The translations under genes and the position numbers were made by a program. A stretch of DNA of 64,000 nt from Cololabis saira (lineage: Eukaryota; Chordata; Actinopteri; Beloniformes; Belonidae): assembly GCF_033807715.1 (NCBI RefSeq), contig NC_084596.1, positions 28,780,879-28,844,878 on the forward strand, given 5' to 3'. Below are positions 37,901-50,612 of this stretch, piece by piece (within the stretch, counting starts at the first letter, position 1; every line of letters begins with the position of its first letter). The notes beneath the pieces were generated by a model. The model was given only the letters and a program-made list of their open reading frames with translations. It was not told the DNA's origin and did no database searches.

Positions 37901-40900
37901 CCTGAGGGAGAAAACCATCCACATGACACTATGAAGCCATCCTCGTTGTTATGAAGATGATATATGATTATAGGGATTGTATAAGAACAAATACCCGACT
38001 GACACATTACAAAATGTGGAAAACCTGATGATCTGAAACCCAACAAATAAACTGAATGCCAGTGTAGTTGGAAGTGTTACAGCAGAACGTTCAACTCACT
38101 TGATAAACCAGTACAGTCGTTTCCTCAATCCATGTTGTCTGGTCATCATTCAGAAGACAGCTGGAGCTGTCACACAAAGACATAAAATAAAACACTGACT
38201 TTCTCCCCCCCAAAAAATGACAGTGGTTTTGTCACACAAATGAGTGTACCGTTTCAGTAGAACATGGAGACATGCTTTACCTTTTGAATTTGACCTGAGC
38301 CTTCAGGTACTGGAACAGGATGAGGTACTGCAGTAGTATGTGCCGCCTGAAGTTGCTGTCACTTAGCTGCAAATCCATCAGCTGCAAATAAAAAGTAAAG
38401 AAATACACTGAAATTTAATTCTTTTCTTAAGTTTAAAACAAACAAATTCATTAGAGCTGTAATTAGTAACGTGCAAATCAATACATGTTTAATTCACCTT
38501 TTCACTTGTAAGGAACTTAGCAAAGTAAACATGTTCTCCATCAGATGCTCTCAGCTCTTCCAGCTTCCTCTTGGACGCCTGCATGTCATCCAGTTTGTAG
38601 CTCTTGAATACTGCCAGGGTCTCATCCGAGTACTAAACAGGACAACAGGAAATCATGCTGGCAGTGAGTTGCTATTCTTCCGTTTTTTATTTGGACATTT
38701 TCACTGATCTGTCAGCTGCAGATGCATTTTCGGATTACCTTAAGGAATGTCATCCATGAGAACTTATCATAGCACTGCATTGGATTTCTGAAGTAGTCCT
38801 GCAGTGTCCAGAACTTTCTGTACAAGTTGTAGTCAATTGGAATGGAACTGAAACCAAAATCACAGTTTTAACACACTTACAAAACATGAACAATGGACAT
38901 TTACGAGAAATTGGAATTTATAGTTCCGCTGCAGTTATTCATAGTCTAAAAACCAATATCTGTTCCTCAAATTGTTGTATTGCATTTTTGCAAAGTTTTA
39001 ACCTAATGATAAATAGATAATTTGGACCCACCACAACTCTGCCTGCCAGCAGAAGACGTTAGCCAGCCCTCTGTCCTAGAACTCTTTTGAACTATGTAAT
39101 GGCAAGTTATAGTTTTGGGGTAAATTGTAGATTTTTTAACCAAAGAAATAATTATCCAAAGTTACTTATACCTTGTTCTCGCATCTGAGACATGTTGTAG
39201 CCCATACTATATAAACCAAAAACCATTAGGACTGCTAACATGAAATCACTGAGTACAAGATTTGTGGGATCTTCAAAAGAGAAGCAGCACCTGAATTAAC
39301 TTAATTCCTTTTTTAATGAAGCACAAGCAACAGATCTCAGACAAGCAGGTTTAGAGTTCAACATCTTTGAGTAAGACATGATGGCTTACAGAATCTGGTT
39401 TCATACTAGCCATAAAGAGAACGTGTCACCTTTATCATCTCAACGGACCAGGGGCCTCATGTACAAAGAGTGCAGCACACAAAGAAAAACGTGCAGACGC
39501 CACTTTCTACGCTCACAGTCAGATGTTCAAAAAGTGAAATGAATGTGAAAAATTGGTGTCCCTCATGCACATATCATATCAAGGTTAGCGTAAGTACATG
39601 TCTAAGGTTTGTTCGTTGGCGACACTCACTGGCGATGCAGTTGAGGAAACATGACATCAACAATACGTTCACTACCACACGTAAAAGACGTGACAGTCCC
39701 CAAATCACCAAATAAGTTACACGAGTCAAACTGCAATAATTTGACAATTAACCACATGGTCATATGTAAAGGTAGGTGCAAAACGATGTAACCCATAAAT
39801 CACATTGGCTCTGTTAGGACACTACAAATGGCAGTAGCTAACTGACATCCTGACCTGCAGTCAGTCGCCATGAGGAGCGTAGTGGACGACTGCTCGAGAT
39901 GAAAGCCAGATCCTTCAAATATCCCATAACTGTGTCGGAACAGACAAACATTAAAACACAATTTGCAGCGAAGATCCGGTTCCCTAAAGTTGTCTTTTAA
40001 AAATAAAACTAACATGTCACTAATAGTTCGGTTGGTACAAATTGAAGTTACTCATCAATATATGAATAAAGTTTTTATAAAGTCTTATATTGAGCCGGCG
40101 GAGGAGGCCAGTCTCTCCCCGGTCACTCCGATTTGCAACAACGTTTTACTATATTTTTCACCTTTGCACAACTTGTCTCTATTTTCGCAGAGGAGGAGCA
40201 CCAGATTGTGTTGATTCAAGGATTAAATATAAATTCACACATTATTTTAATTTTGAGAGGTGATTGCGGACACGTTCTCTATGAGTTGTAAGACTCAGCG
40301 TACATAGTGTACACAGTGTAAGCAAACTGCAATGGGGAGAGCCATTTTTTCGTCCCACCAGTTTAAGTTATGGTGTTGATCCTTAAAATACAAAAATAAA
40401 AAAAGAAGCATAATGATGCCCTAACGCTCCACGTAAACATTCACAAACTCGTATGAACACAACAATAAACTCTTCACGGAACACAACACAAAGCAACGAA
40501 CAACAACAACTCTCACAACACAACTATATGACACTACTCTGTATTGTTTTACGGCTTAAATTGGAGGAAATGCTGCCAAATCAATTATTTTCCCAGACCA
40601 GTGTCTCGAGCTCACGTCGATGTTATGTTCTTTTCCACTTGCGTTTGCAAGTTCCTTGTTTGGATGACCGGGTTTTCATGGATATTTATCCTAATCATCT
40701 TATTATGTATGCATGTGTTTGGGCGCGAGCTGCCGAATCAAATTGCCCTTCAAGGGATAAATAAAGTTGTCTTGAAAAAATTCAAATTGATCTACTTGAG
40801 GGAGGAGGATTTGGACATACAACACAGTTTTGAACATCTGATCGTTTTTTCCATTAGCATAATTCCTGCACAAGGATTCACATACCCTTTGTACATGAGG

Positions 40901-43900
40901 TCCCAGGTCACTTTCCCTTATTGTTTCTGTTATCTTCTCCACTAGTTTCTCTAGTTCATACAAACTTCTCATTTTATAGGTTCCTCAAATACATACCAAT
41001 TAGTTGTAAAACCTCACCCTGAAGTAATAAAGGTTGGTTCCTCTAACCGTTTTGTGGTACCCTGACCTGGGGTTTATACAACAGTAGGTTCTCCACAGAT
41101 GCAAAGTACAAATCAACAGCTGTAGCTTTGATAGCTGATTTTCATATGTATTAGAAGCCAATCAAAAACATCCTTTATGGTCCAAATAAGTAAAAATAAA
41201 AAAATAGATTAATAATTTAAAGAAAAAAAGTAATTTTATTTAAATATAATTGAAACATGAGGCAAAACCTGTGCCACATTTTAGTGAAAGACTAACTTAC
41301 CAGGGGGCAGGTGTCTCATCCTCTCCCATTTCACCTTCTTCAACCTCCATGCCATCTTCCTTTTCTTCTGTTTGCTATAAATATGGCAGGATAAAATCAA
41401 ATTGTTTTGAAAGTTTTTACTTAAATAAAAAGGTTCAAAATTAATATCATATTGACATTAGCGCCTCACCTTCTGGCCAAGAGTGCTTTCTTGTTCATTT
41501 TTGTTGAACACTGTTATATTGTCCAGATTAAACTGGCTCTGTAGATTGAGACCTAGATTTATCAAAGAGAAGAAAAGGGAAAAAAAAGAAGAAAAAAACA
41601 AATTAACATGAGTTTAATGTAAGGGACTCAGACCTTGGTGGCCAGAATATAGCTTGATGTGGTGAACTGCAACTTTGTTGGACCGATGACATTTTTTTTG
41701 TTTTAAAGTTCAGTTATTGTCCTTACCTGATTTTTCAGAGAGAGGGAAGAGACGTGCAAGGAAAAGCTGGATTCGCCCACAAAATACAGTATTCTGAGAT
41801 TTTGACAGCCTCCTTAAAAGATCTACACAGACAGAAAAGTGTGTTATGAACTGGAAAGCCTTTCTGAAGATATACATTCGTTTGCATAGACAAGAATGCT
41901 GTAAGATCTTTACCATTACACATCCTTAACAAATAGTTCTTCCCTGCAGAGTAAAAAGAGTTCTGAAAGAAAAGCAGAGTATAAGCGTGGTGACTGAACA
42001 ATTAGAATTAAAATGAATATAAATTAACTAGATGTAGTGCAAAGGCACATCTTATTTACCGACTTCCAGGTGGACACATTCTCTTCAACAAAAGAGAATA
42101 TTTTGTCACACAGGTCAAGTGGAAGACAGTCCAGTACGTCACCCAGGAGGACAAAAGGGGTTGTGGCCGGGCAGATACCTGCATGAACACGGACACAGAA
42201 CAAAACACTTCTTTCCAAAACGGTTTTGAACTAAAACAAGTTTGTATGGAGTTAGAATACAGTCTGTTTTCAAAAAGAGGAAAATTAAATTGTAATGCTT
42301 ACATAATAATGTGAAATATTGTGAAAAATGCATAAAAATGTGACTATTCCCATTTTCTTAAGAAACAAAACTAACAAACCAACCAAATTCATAGCAGCAG
42401 TTCAAATTTGTGCATTGCATGTAAAACTGTTCCCCCTTCCCTCCGCTGCAAGTTTGTGCAGCAGCATTTACAGAAAATGCATTTGTGTGAGGCTTTTGTA
42501 CTACTCACACCTGCATACCGTTAGTCAAGGTGTTTACACTGCCCAAATATTACTAACTCAAAGGAAAAAAAAAGAGTGTGAAGTGAAGAGGGAAGTGTAA
42601 AACCAAAAAGAGTAGTAGGAAGAAGGGCCTACAGAGAGACAATACACAAATGAAAAAGTCTGACATCTGATATTCTAATATGAGATAGGGGGATGAGATG
42701 TGTAAGATACAAAATCAATAATGATGACATACCCTCTGTGACGGCGTCAATACTCAGGTAGATCAGACTCAAATACTCATCGCAGCTGATCTTCTGCTCA
42801 ACCTACAGAGAAAATGATTTGTTACCGGCTTATGACGAATGTTTAATTCAATTACATGAATAAATAAAAATGACAAAAACAACTTACGATTTGATCTCCA
42901 AGAACGCCCCTCAGGGCATGGTCAAGTGTAGTTTTCTTCTCCGTTTCACTGTAACATTAAACAAGAAACACAAATTATCAGAGGTGTCAAGTAACGAAGT
43001 ACAAATACTTTGTTACCTTACTTAAGTAGAAATTTTGGTTATCTATACTTCACTGGAGTAATTATTTTTCAGACGACTTTTTACTTTTACTCCTTACATT
43101 TTCAGGCAATTATCTGTACTTTTTACTCCTTACATTTTAAAAACAGCCTTGTTACTCTATTTCATTTCGGCCCTTAAAAAAAAAACTATCCAGTTAAATT
43201 GCGCCATCCGGATAGAGGGAATTTGGTTGTGGTTGTTTCAGATGTTCTTGTCCAGTTTTGTTCTTACATCCGTTCCCTCAGATTCCTGCAACTAAACTTG
43301 GATGTAGATTCCAATAAAGGTTAGGATAAATGATAACATGCCTCTGAAGTTTGACTTTTTGCACCATTACAATACTTATAGGCAACTAGTCATCATATCT
43401 GCTGCTCTCTGAAACACATGTTAATGCTCAATAGTACACATATATGGTTCTTTAATATATTTGCATTATACTAAGATGCATTCATTTTCAATGGCTTTTG
43501 TCCTTAATGGCTTTTCTCCCCCTTACATTACTTTTACTTTTATACTTTAAGTAGTTTTGAAACCAGTACTTTTATACTTTTACTTGAGTTAAAAACTTGA
43601 GTTGATATTTCAACTTCTACAGGAGTATTTTTAAACTCTAGTATCTATACTTCTACCTGAGTAATGAATGTGAATACTTTTGACACCTCTGATAATGTTT
43701 TCTAATGTACAACAAAGTAGCAACAAGTCACTGCAGAGGACACTTACTTGCCAGGGATCTGGTTAAACACAGTTAAGAGAGGCTTGTAGTTTTTGGCAGC
43801 AAGGGCATGTCTGGCAGCAGCCTGTAGTTGTGTGAGAATAAACAACAATAATAATAAATAATAATAATAATTATAATAGTGACAATAATAATAATAATAA

Positions 43901-44159
43901 TAATAATAATTATAATAACAATAATAATAATAAACCATCATTATAAGGATTTGTGAGGCGGTACTTGTGTTAGCTTAGCTTCATCTACTCTTGTTGTGAT
44001 AACGGAACAAACCACTGAAAACACCAGTTACCCCACTGCTGTTTTAGATACAACAAACGATATCCAGCTATGTTTGTTCTTGCAAAGAGATAAAAAACTC
44101 CCGCTTCTTACCGTAAATTTGTCTTTAACGTCGATGAAATTAAAGAGGGACGGCGACAT
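34973..44159 (-). CDS. thoc1: THO complex subunit 1 (THOC1/HPR1), complete
   Basis: Core THO/TREX subunit, nuclear; couples transcription elongation to mRNA export and limits R-loops. 21 coding exons on the - strand read in phase to 654 aa (human 657). Exons 5' to 3': 44159-44112, 43821-43748, 42948-42888, 42802-42733, 42178-42060, 41962-41914, 41822-41727, 41552-41470, 41374-41301, 38847-38739, 38632-38498, 38381-38281, 38166-38100, 37442-37392, 37272-37202, 37043-36948, 36698-36633, 36541-36458, 36307-36160, 36050-35966, 35250-34973. Seen: conserved core ([66 protein letters not shown]), acidic stretches (EEGEMGEDE and EEDDDDNGD) and a C-terminal death-fold domain in the last exon ([15 protein letters not shown] to [19 protein letters not shown]). 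The start fits MSPSLFNF, like the vertebrate family. The largest intron (38,848-41,300) carries a transposon. Confidence 0.97.
39451..40904. mobile_element. DNA transposon remnant in THOC1 intron 9
   Basis: Inverted ends: GGGGCCTCATGTACAAAG at 39451 and, read inward from the right, GGGACCTCATGTACAAAG ending at 40904. The length is about 1.45 kb. No convincing transposase frame; a clear target duplication was not resolved. Superfamily open (Harbinger-like is possible). Confidence 0.6.
42979..43691. mobile_element. MITE in THOC1 intron 2
   Basis: Ends are CAGAGGTGTCAA (left) and its complement TTGACACCTCTG apart from small differences (right), flanked by AT on both sides. The interior repeats the themes ACTTTTACTCCTTACATTTT and TTTTATACTTTTACTTGAG. 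Non-coding, high-copy teleost-type element; superfamily unresolved. Confidence 0.6.
43840..43936. repeat. (TAA)n/(AAT)n microsatellite in THOC1 intron 1
   Basis: Almost 100 bp of interrupted trinucleotide TAA/AAT repeats just upstream of THOC1 exon 2 (acceptor at 43,822). Confidence 0.85.
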
Positions 44160-44215
44160 GTTTAGATTTCACACCGGAAGTGACAGCGAAGCACTTCCGG
44201 TTACTGCGAGCGGCG
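44160..44215 (-). promoter_or_regulatory. thoc1: THOC1 core promoter/5' UTR with mirror-image ETS sites
   Basis: ACCGGAAGTG (44173-44182) and its exact reverse complement CACTTCCGGT (44192-44201) face each other across 9 bp, 14-42 bp upstream of the start codon. This is the consensus bound by GABPA/ETS factors at TATA-less housekeeping promoters. Binding is inferred. Confidence 0.6.
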
Positions 44216-44760
44216 TGACTTAAAATGAGAATAATGAGGATTAAAAACTAATAATATTTGATTGGGACCTTGTTTAAGGACATATCTGTGATGCATGCAA
44301 GGACATTTTCTTTTTTCTTTTTTTCGCATTAAGTTAATTGGATTCAGGTTTGAACGTTTTTAATTGGAATGTAAAAACAAACAAAACATATACATGTCTA
44401 CCAAAAAACAAGATTTTTTTTGCGAAATCACAAAGGCACACAACGGTTTACAAATCAAAATGTGTTTTAATGCATTAATCCATTCATTATTTTGTAGGAG
44501 GGAATTACAGTTTAATTTTTGTCCAAGAGACCACTGAACTAAGGTTGAAGTACGTTTCTGACTTGGCCTGGTCTGCTTCGTTGCTCCTGCGGTGAAATTG
44601 CCCTTTGGCCCTCTGGTGAAATGAAGCGAGTCGGAAGCTAACTTCAGCATCGTATGACTATTATGTATTTATGTCTAGCAGAGCACACAAAGACTCAAAA
44701 TAAATGTTTGTTGTAGCTTACTCAGTACTATATTTACAATGGCCAATTTATTTCAAATTT
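44216..44760. other. Gap between THOC1 5' end and LINE/LTR insertion
   Basis: AT-rich sequence with no gene or repeat that I recognise; likely THOC1 upstream flank. Confidence 0.4.
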
Positions 44761-44832
44761 CTACAGTCAAATATATTAATGAATGAATGAATGTAAGCTT
44801 TATTCCGAACACGAGAAAACATAAAAACAACA
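44761..44832 (-). repeat. LINE 3' end (terminal part), split by the LTR element
   Basis: Read on the - strand this is a LINE 3' end with GGAATAAAGCTTACATTCAT, a poly(A)-like signal and a (ATTC)n tail at about 44,777-44,792. The upstream part of the same LINE continues at 53,157 after the LTR element. The family is probably CR1/L2-like; this is inferred. Confidence 0.55.
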
Positions 44833-45634
44833 TGTAACAGGTTTGGATCCGTTGCAACAAATGATGAGTCATGAATAGGTTTTGCTACGTTTATTTCTGC
44901 AGAAGACAGAAAAACACAAGAATAAGTCTTCTGGACCCTCTTTTAAACTCCTGCTCCACTCATCAGAGCAACGCAGCACTCACTAATTTAAACACAATAA
45001 AAACAATTAATTTGACAAAGGAAACATACCTGCAGAAGACAGAAAAACACAAGAATAAGTCTTCTGGACCCTCTTTTAAACTCCTGCTCCCTGAACAAAC
45101 AAAACAAAAACGGGAAAGTGAACACTCAGATCGAGGCTCTGCAGCGCCGTCTGGTTTACACTGCCACCTACTGGTTTAAACCGGTTACCGCCCGCCGCTG
45201 TACACCAAGGGCGCGAAAATAAAACATCCACAAAAAGCATATTAAATCATAAAAACAACACAAAACAGCCACGTAATATCAGTAGTATTTAAAGTATACA
45301 ACATGCGCCAAAAATATCAACATATATGGATAATTTCTTAAAGAAATCTCTTAAGAAAAGCAGCAGCAGTTCCCAACACAACTTACACTCATCAGAGCAA
45401 CGCAGCACTGAGGAGCTGAAGTAAAGAGATACGGAAGCCCAGGAGGTACAAAAAGAGGGTAGGGCCAAAAAGGCAGTTTCCTCAAAATATGCAAATAAAA
45501 ATAACAATAAAATAAAATAACTAATTTAGATAAAATTCACAAACATTCAACAAAATAAATAAATGATAAATAAAATCCCTAAATATAATTTGAAAACAAA
45601 AATGATTAAAGTGGGATTTTTCAACTCTGTTACA
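44833..45634 (-). repeat. 3' LTR of the Gypsy element
   Basis: 802 bp, matching the other LTR throughout. It contains a 61-bp internal direct duplication (44897-44957 and 45030-45090) and a third short echo CACTCATCAGAGCAACGCAG at about 45,386. On the - strand AATAAA lies at 44895-44890, near the end of the LTR, a plausible polyadenylation signal. Confidence 0.95.
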
Positions 45635-45646
45635 TCCACCCCCACT
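45635..45646 (-). other. Polypurine tract
   Basis: AGTGGGGGTGGA on the - strand lies directly before the 3' LTR; the expected plus-strand primer for reverse transcription. Confidence 0.8.
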
Positions 45647-45950
45647 GAATTTTATCAAAATTTACCAGCAGATACAAAGTATCCAGCACGGAAAATATTA
45701 CAAACGTACAGTACACAACACAAAGGGTCAACTTCAAGAAGAAACCAACACTGAATGTATCCCAAAAGGATGAAGTGGTATGAGAGCAGCGCTTAACCCT
45801 CAATCCAACAACTGGCAACAGGGTGCCTTGTACACCCCACCAGACCCAACCGCACAATGTAGAAAAGAAAACAAAAACCTAAGCCTATGGAATCAGGCTT
45901 CAGTCATTAAAGGTCCGGAACACAGAGTTGCAAACATCTTTAACATTGAA

Positions 45951-48900
45951 CTAGTCCTGAACAACATCCTGTCTGGACATAGTTTGTATGAGTCTATTCA
46001 CAGGCTTGACTAAACGGCCAACTCTAGACCTGACCTGTGTCTGTGAGGTCTGGTCAACAGTGCGCAGAGTGTCTGATGTAGCGTCTGTCATGGTCACAGT
46101 GTCAAGAACAGAGTCTGATTGTCTCACAGCTGCCGGCGCAGTCTCGGATTGAACAGTCAATTCGTCCACAGGCGAGACTGAGGAGTCCTTAGGGTCAGGG
46201 GTCAAACTAGTCAAGTCTGAAAAACTAGGCGCTGATAACTGTGTAATCCAATCAATCGTTCTCCCCTCAGAGTCCACAGACCCCAGGTCCGCCAAGAGAG
46301 CTTTGCTGTCCTCCACAGCCACAGGTGAGCTTTGGCCAATCTCAGTGTCAAGACAGTTACTAGCCCCAGCAAGAACCACGCTCCCAGTCCCAAGCAGGGC
46401 CTCTCCCGTCCCTCCAATGTCAGAAGTACCGGGAACTGAGGATTCTGTGTTAGGCGTGGATGAGGCAACGTCAGACATTACAACAGCATCCCCCACAGGG
46501 AGGAAATTGGCCAGCATCAGTAGGTTCCTGTGAACCACCTTCTCCCGTCCATTAACTGCATCACGGATCCTGTATGTATGTGTCCCTGAGTTCACATCCA
46601 CAACAGTGTAGATGGTCGACTCCCACCGATCAGCAAGCTTCCTTTTTCCTCTCTCCGTCCTGTTGGCCAAGAGCACTTTGTCACCGATCTCAACCTTAGA
46701 TCCCTTCACTGCCCTGTTGTACAGGCGGGCCTGTCTGTTCTGCTCTTTTGTAGCATGTTCCTGAGCAATCACCACCGCTGCTTTCAAATCGTCGGTGAGG
46801 CGTGCCACGTACTTCTCATAACATGTCACAGCAGAATCATGGAGGACAGCACGGAAGATGACATCTACCGGCAAGCGGGGGACACGACCGAACATGAGGT
46901 AAAAGGGGGGGTACCCCGTCGTCTCATGAGCTGTACAATTGTAAACGAATGTCAGAGTCTGCAAACGTCGTGGCCAGTCAGCTTTCTCTTCAGGACGCAA
47001 AGCACGGATCATGCCACCCAGGGTCCGATTGAATCTCTCAACACTCCCGTTTCCCATTGGATGGTAGGGGGTCGTGTGAGATTTCTTGACACCAGAAACC
47101 CTGAGAAGCTCACTCAGCAGCTGACTCTCAAAATTAGCACCCTGGTCACTATGAATTCTTTCCGGGAATCCAAAGACACAGAAATACCGGTCCCAAAGAA
47201 CCCTCGCCACTTGTTTAGCTGTCTGGTCTCTGCATTGAAACGCCTGAGCCATCCTCGTGAAATGGTCTGTTACCACCAAAACATCGACAGATCTGTTTCT
47301 GGAGTCTTCGGCAGACCAAAAGTCTATACAGACAAGCTCCAGCGGTCTTGTTGATGTAATGCTCTCTAGCGGAGCCCGCCCCTCAGGCTCAACAGTCTTG
47401 CTAACAACACATCGCTGACAATGACGGACATAATCTTTCACATCCCTGTCGAGGTTCGGCCAGAAAAACCTCTGTCTAGTTAAGCTAAGGGTTCTGAACT
47501 GGGCTTGATGTCCAGCTTTGTCATGAACACCCTGCAAAACCTCAGTCTTCAGCGAGTCAGGGACAACATACTGGAAGCGCTTTGCTCTGGTTTTCTGGTC
47601 CCTCGAAACCCTGTACAGCACACCATCAATCACAGTGAGCCTATCCCAGTGTTTAAGGTATCTAGTGACAGAGACAGACTCTTTAAACCTTTCTCTCCTC
47701 GAAGGCCTCCGATGCCTCTCAACATAGAACAGAACACGCGAGAGACATCCATCCTCCAACTGCTTATCACGGAGGTCCCCCTCAGTGTAGGCAGGCAAGG
47801 CGTCATGTCCAGTTTGAACCAGCTGAGGTAGGAACTGCAACACTGCTACAGCTCGAGTTCGTGGACCAGCATCCCACTCAATGTGCGACTGAAGTACAGC
47901 AGACACATCCTCCAGCGCAACAGAGTGAGCTTGCATGAGAAGTGGGCTGCATGAGGACTGGGCAATTTCACTCACTGGAGATGTGTTATTGCGGCCACAG
48001 GATGAACGGAAAGCGTTCTGAACCGACGTAGATGACACATCCTTGACAGCAGCGAGCAGACCTGTATATGGCTCAGCGAGCAATCTATGGCCAACACTCT
48101 CCCTGACAAACGGCGTGCGACTCAAAGCATCAGCCACGACATTTTGCTGACCTGGGACATACTTAATGTCAAAGTCATAGCTTGCCAACTTGGCCACCCA
48201 GCGCTGCTCACAACAGTCCAGCTTTGGTTTTGTCAGAATGTGAGTCAACGGGTTATTGTCTGTCCATACCGTGAATTTGTTGCCTTTCAGCCAGTGACTG
48301 AACTTGTCGCAGACTGACCACTTCAGAGCCAGAAATTCTAAACGGTGAGCTGGATAGTTCTTTTGAGATTGAGATAATGACTTGCTAGCAAAAGCAATGG
48401 GTCTCGCTCGTGTTTCACCCTCCTGAACCTGAGATAAAACAGCTCCTATTCCATCCAGAGATGCATCAGTTGACAACATGAAGGGGCGGCCGAAGTCAGG
48501 GTGAGCCAAAACAACACTGTGAACCAATGAAGTCTTCAGGCTTTCAAAAGCCTGCTGCTGTTCTGAAGTCCAGTCAGATGCAAACAGCTTCCTGCTGGAC
48601 ATTCTGGTTTTGTGACGGCCGCTCTTCCTCTTCGCACCCTTCAACAGATCAAAGAGCGGCTTGGCGCTCGCAGAGTATCCGGGCACAAAGTGCTGATAGT
48701 AATTAACCATCCCTAAAAAGGACCTCACTCGTTTCTGGGATGGAGTCACACCATCAGGCTCCATGAGGTCAGCACTTGTCATGTTGGCGATGCTTTCGAC
48801 CTTACTGGGATCGGTCGAAACACCCCTCTCATCCACAACGTGGCCCAGAAACTTCACCGACCTCCTGAGGAAGAAGCACTTTTTGGGAGCCAACTTCAAG

Positions 48901-50611
48901 TTATTGCCACGCAGCCTGTCAAAAACCATTTCTAGACGCACCAAAGCAGTCTCTTCGTCAGATGCAAACACCAGCAAATCATCTAAGTAACATAGCAGGC
49001 TCAGATAGTTTTGGTCCCCAAAAATGCTGGTCATCATGCGCATAAAGCTCCCAGGGCTGTTGCAGAGGCCCTGTGGCAGACGGTTGTACTCATAAAGGCC
49101 CATAGGAGTGGTAAAGGCTGAGTACTTCCTGTCATCCTCGTGGAGCGGCATGTTGTAGAAGCCAGAGGTCAAATCCATTGTGCTGAAAAGACAGTTGCCC
49201 CCCAGTGCAGCCAAACAATCAGCTTGATGGGGGAGGGGATGAGCATCCTTAAAGGTCCTTTTGTTCAACCAGCGAAAGTCCGTGCAGATGCGGAGATCCC
49301 CATTTTTCTTCCATACAAGCACCAATGGTGATGCATACTCGCTGGTCGACTTCCTGATGATCTCCCTTTCCTCCATCTCAGTAAGCACCTGACGTAACTT
49401 ATGGTACTGGCTGGGGGGCACTCTCCTGTATGGGAGCCTGAACGGTTTGCTGTCCGACAGGTGTATGCGGTGTACAAAGCCCTTTGCCTCCCCACAATCC
49501 AGATGGTGGCGTGAAAAGACATCCTCATATTGCAAAACAAGGTCAGCTAACCTCCCCTTACAGTCCTCCGACACTTCACATGACCCAATGTCAACAGTAC
49601 CAAGCCCGATTGAACTAAGCTTGTCCTGGGGAGAGTTCACACCAGCAGCAGCTGGTACAACTGACATGGGACAGCTGACCAGGGGGACCTGCGAGCGTTC
49701 AGCAACATCCATGTCCTCAAGAGCCACACAGGGGTAGACATCAGCCAGCTTTGCATTGCGTCTCAGCAGTACCGGTCTGTCAGATGTATTGATGAGCTTT
49801 AGCGGAACCCACCGATCACCCCACAGCGGAGTTACAATCTTTGCAACCAGAACACCTCTGGGAGCTGAACGAGAAGACGTGAGCTCCGTCATAACAGTGC
49901 TACCCGGAGAAACAGCAGTGTTCTTCGGCAGTTTTCCCCAGATGAGATATTCGCGGCCAGGCTCAAGGCAGGTGGCTGAATTACACTTGACTGTGCCAAT
50001 CCTGTCAGGAATATCATCACCCCTCCAGGGGCTCAAACCCGAGAGCATAGACAGGAAACGCTCAACCTCTGTGTCTCTGGATGGACAGGGGCCCGACACT
50101 GTCTTCCAGTATGACTCACACTGCTTAGACTTACGCAGGACGTGTTTTATCACATTAGTCCCCAGAATCAGTTCATCATGTTGTCCTGGAACAACAAGTG
50201 TGGGGACTAACATTTTACAGCCATACACTTCCATCTCCACATCAAAAACACACTTCGGTTTAACGCGAAGTCCTCCACATCCCACAAGCACCACATCCAC
50301 ATTAATCCGTTTTTGGTCAGATATTACCCCAGCCTCTCTCAATTTAATCTCAGCTACTTCACTGATACTGCATGCCATAGAACCACTGTCCAACATTCCT
50401 CCCATCACCAATGTCCCATTCATTGCCACAGGCGTGTAGAAAAGGCTGTCACTACTGCCAACTCTGTGAATATTCTGAAACACAATGTCAGCATCACTAC
50501 CGGAGCCTCTTAGAAATGTGTAAATCGTCTCTGCATCAGACATGTCATCAGTTTGGGAGTTTGTAGTGTGACCTGTATTGCCTCCCTCCAAACACAGGTC
50601 GGCTAGTTTCC
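45951..50611 (-). CDS. pol: Pol polyprotein (protease, RT, RNase H, integrase)
   Basis: About 1,550 aa, open in the -1 frame relative to gag and lacking its own good ATG at the junction, so expected as a Gag-Pol fusion by frameshifting. Positions are counted from about base 50,591. Protease DSG at residues 68-70; RT from about 380 with MDLTSGFYNMPL, LPQGLCNSPGSF and active site YLDD at 535-538; RNase H from about 700 (STDAS with Asp709); HHCC zinc finger (HDKAGHQ...CQRC) near 1,000-1,050; DDE integrase with the conserved residues in CIDFWS, HSDQGANFES and NGSVERFNR; and a GPY/F-like C-terminal module (DKVLLANRTERGKRKLADRW). A low-complexity Ser/Thr/Asp-rich tail of about 150 aa follows. No stops or frameshifts. 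RT-RNaseH-IN order fixes Ty3/Gypsy rather than Copia. Confidence 0.93.
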
Positions 50612-50612
50612 C
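50551..50612 (-). promoter_or_regulatory. Predicted -1 ribosomal frameshift signal (gag-pol)
   Basis: Slippery heptamer GGGAAAC (50612-50606) in the correct gag phase (G GGA AAC), directly followed by the gag stop TAG. After a 5-nt spacer come stem 1 GACCTGT (50600-50594) pairing perfectly with ACAGGTC (50576-50570), and loop bases GTTTGG (50593-50588) complementary to CCAAAC (50556-50551): an H-type pseudoknot layout. Confidence 0.75.

Noticed and set aside
46755..50439. Long + strand open frames (for example 199 and 227 codons) opposite the retrotransposon
   Set aside because: They are antisense shadows of the intact gag and pol frames on the - strand and show no domain.
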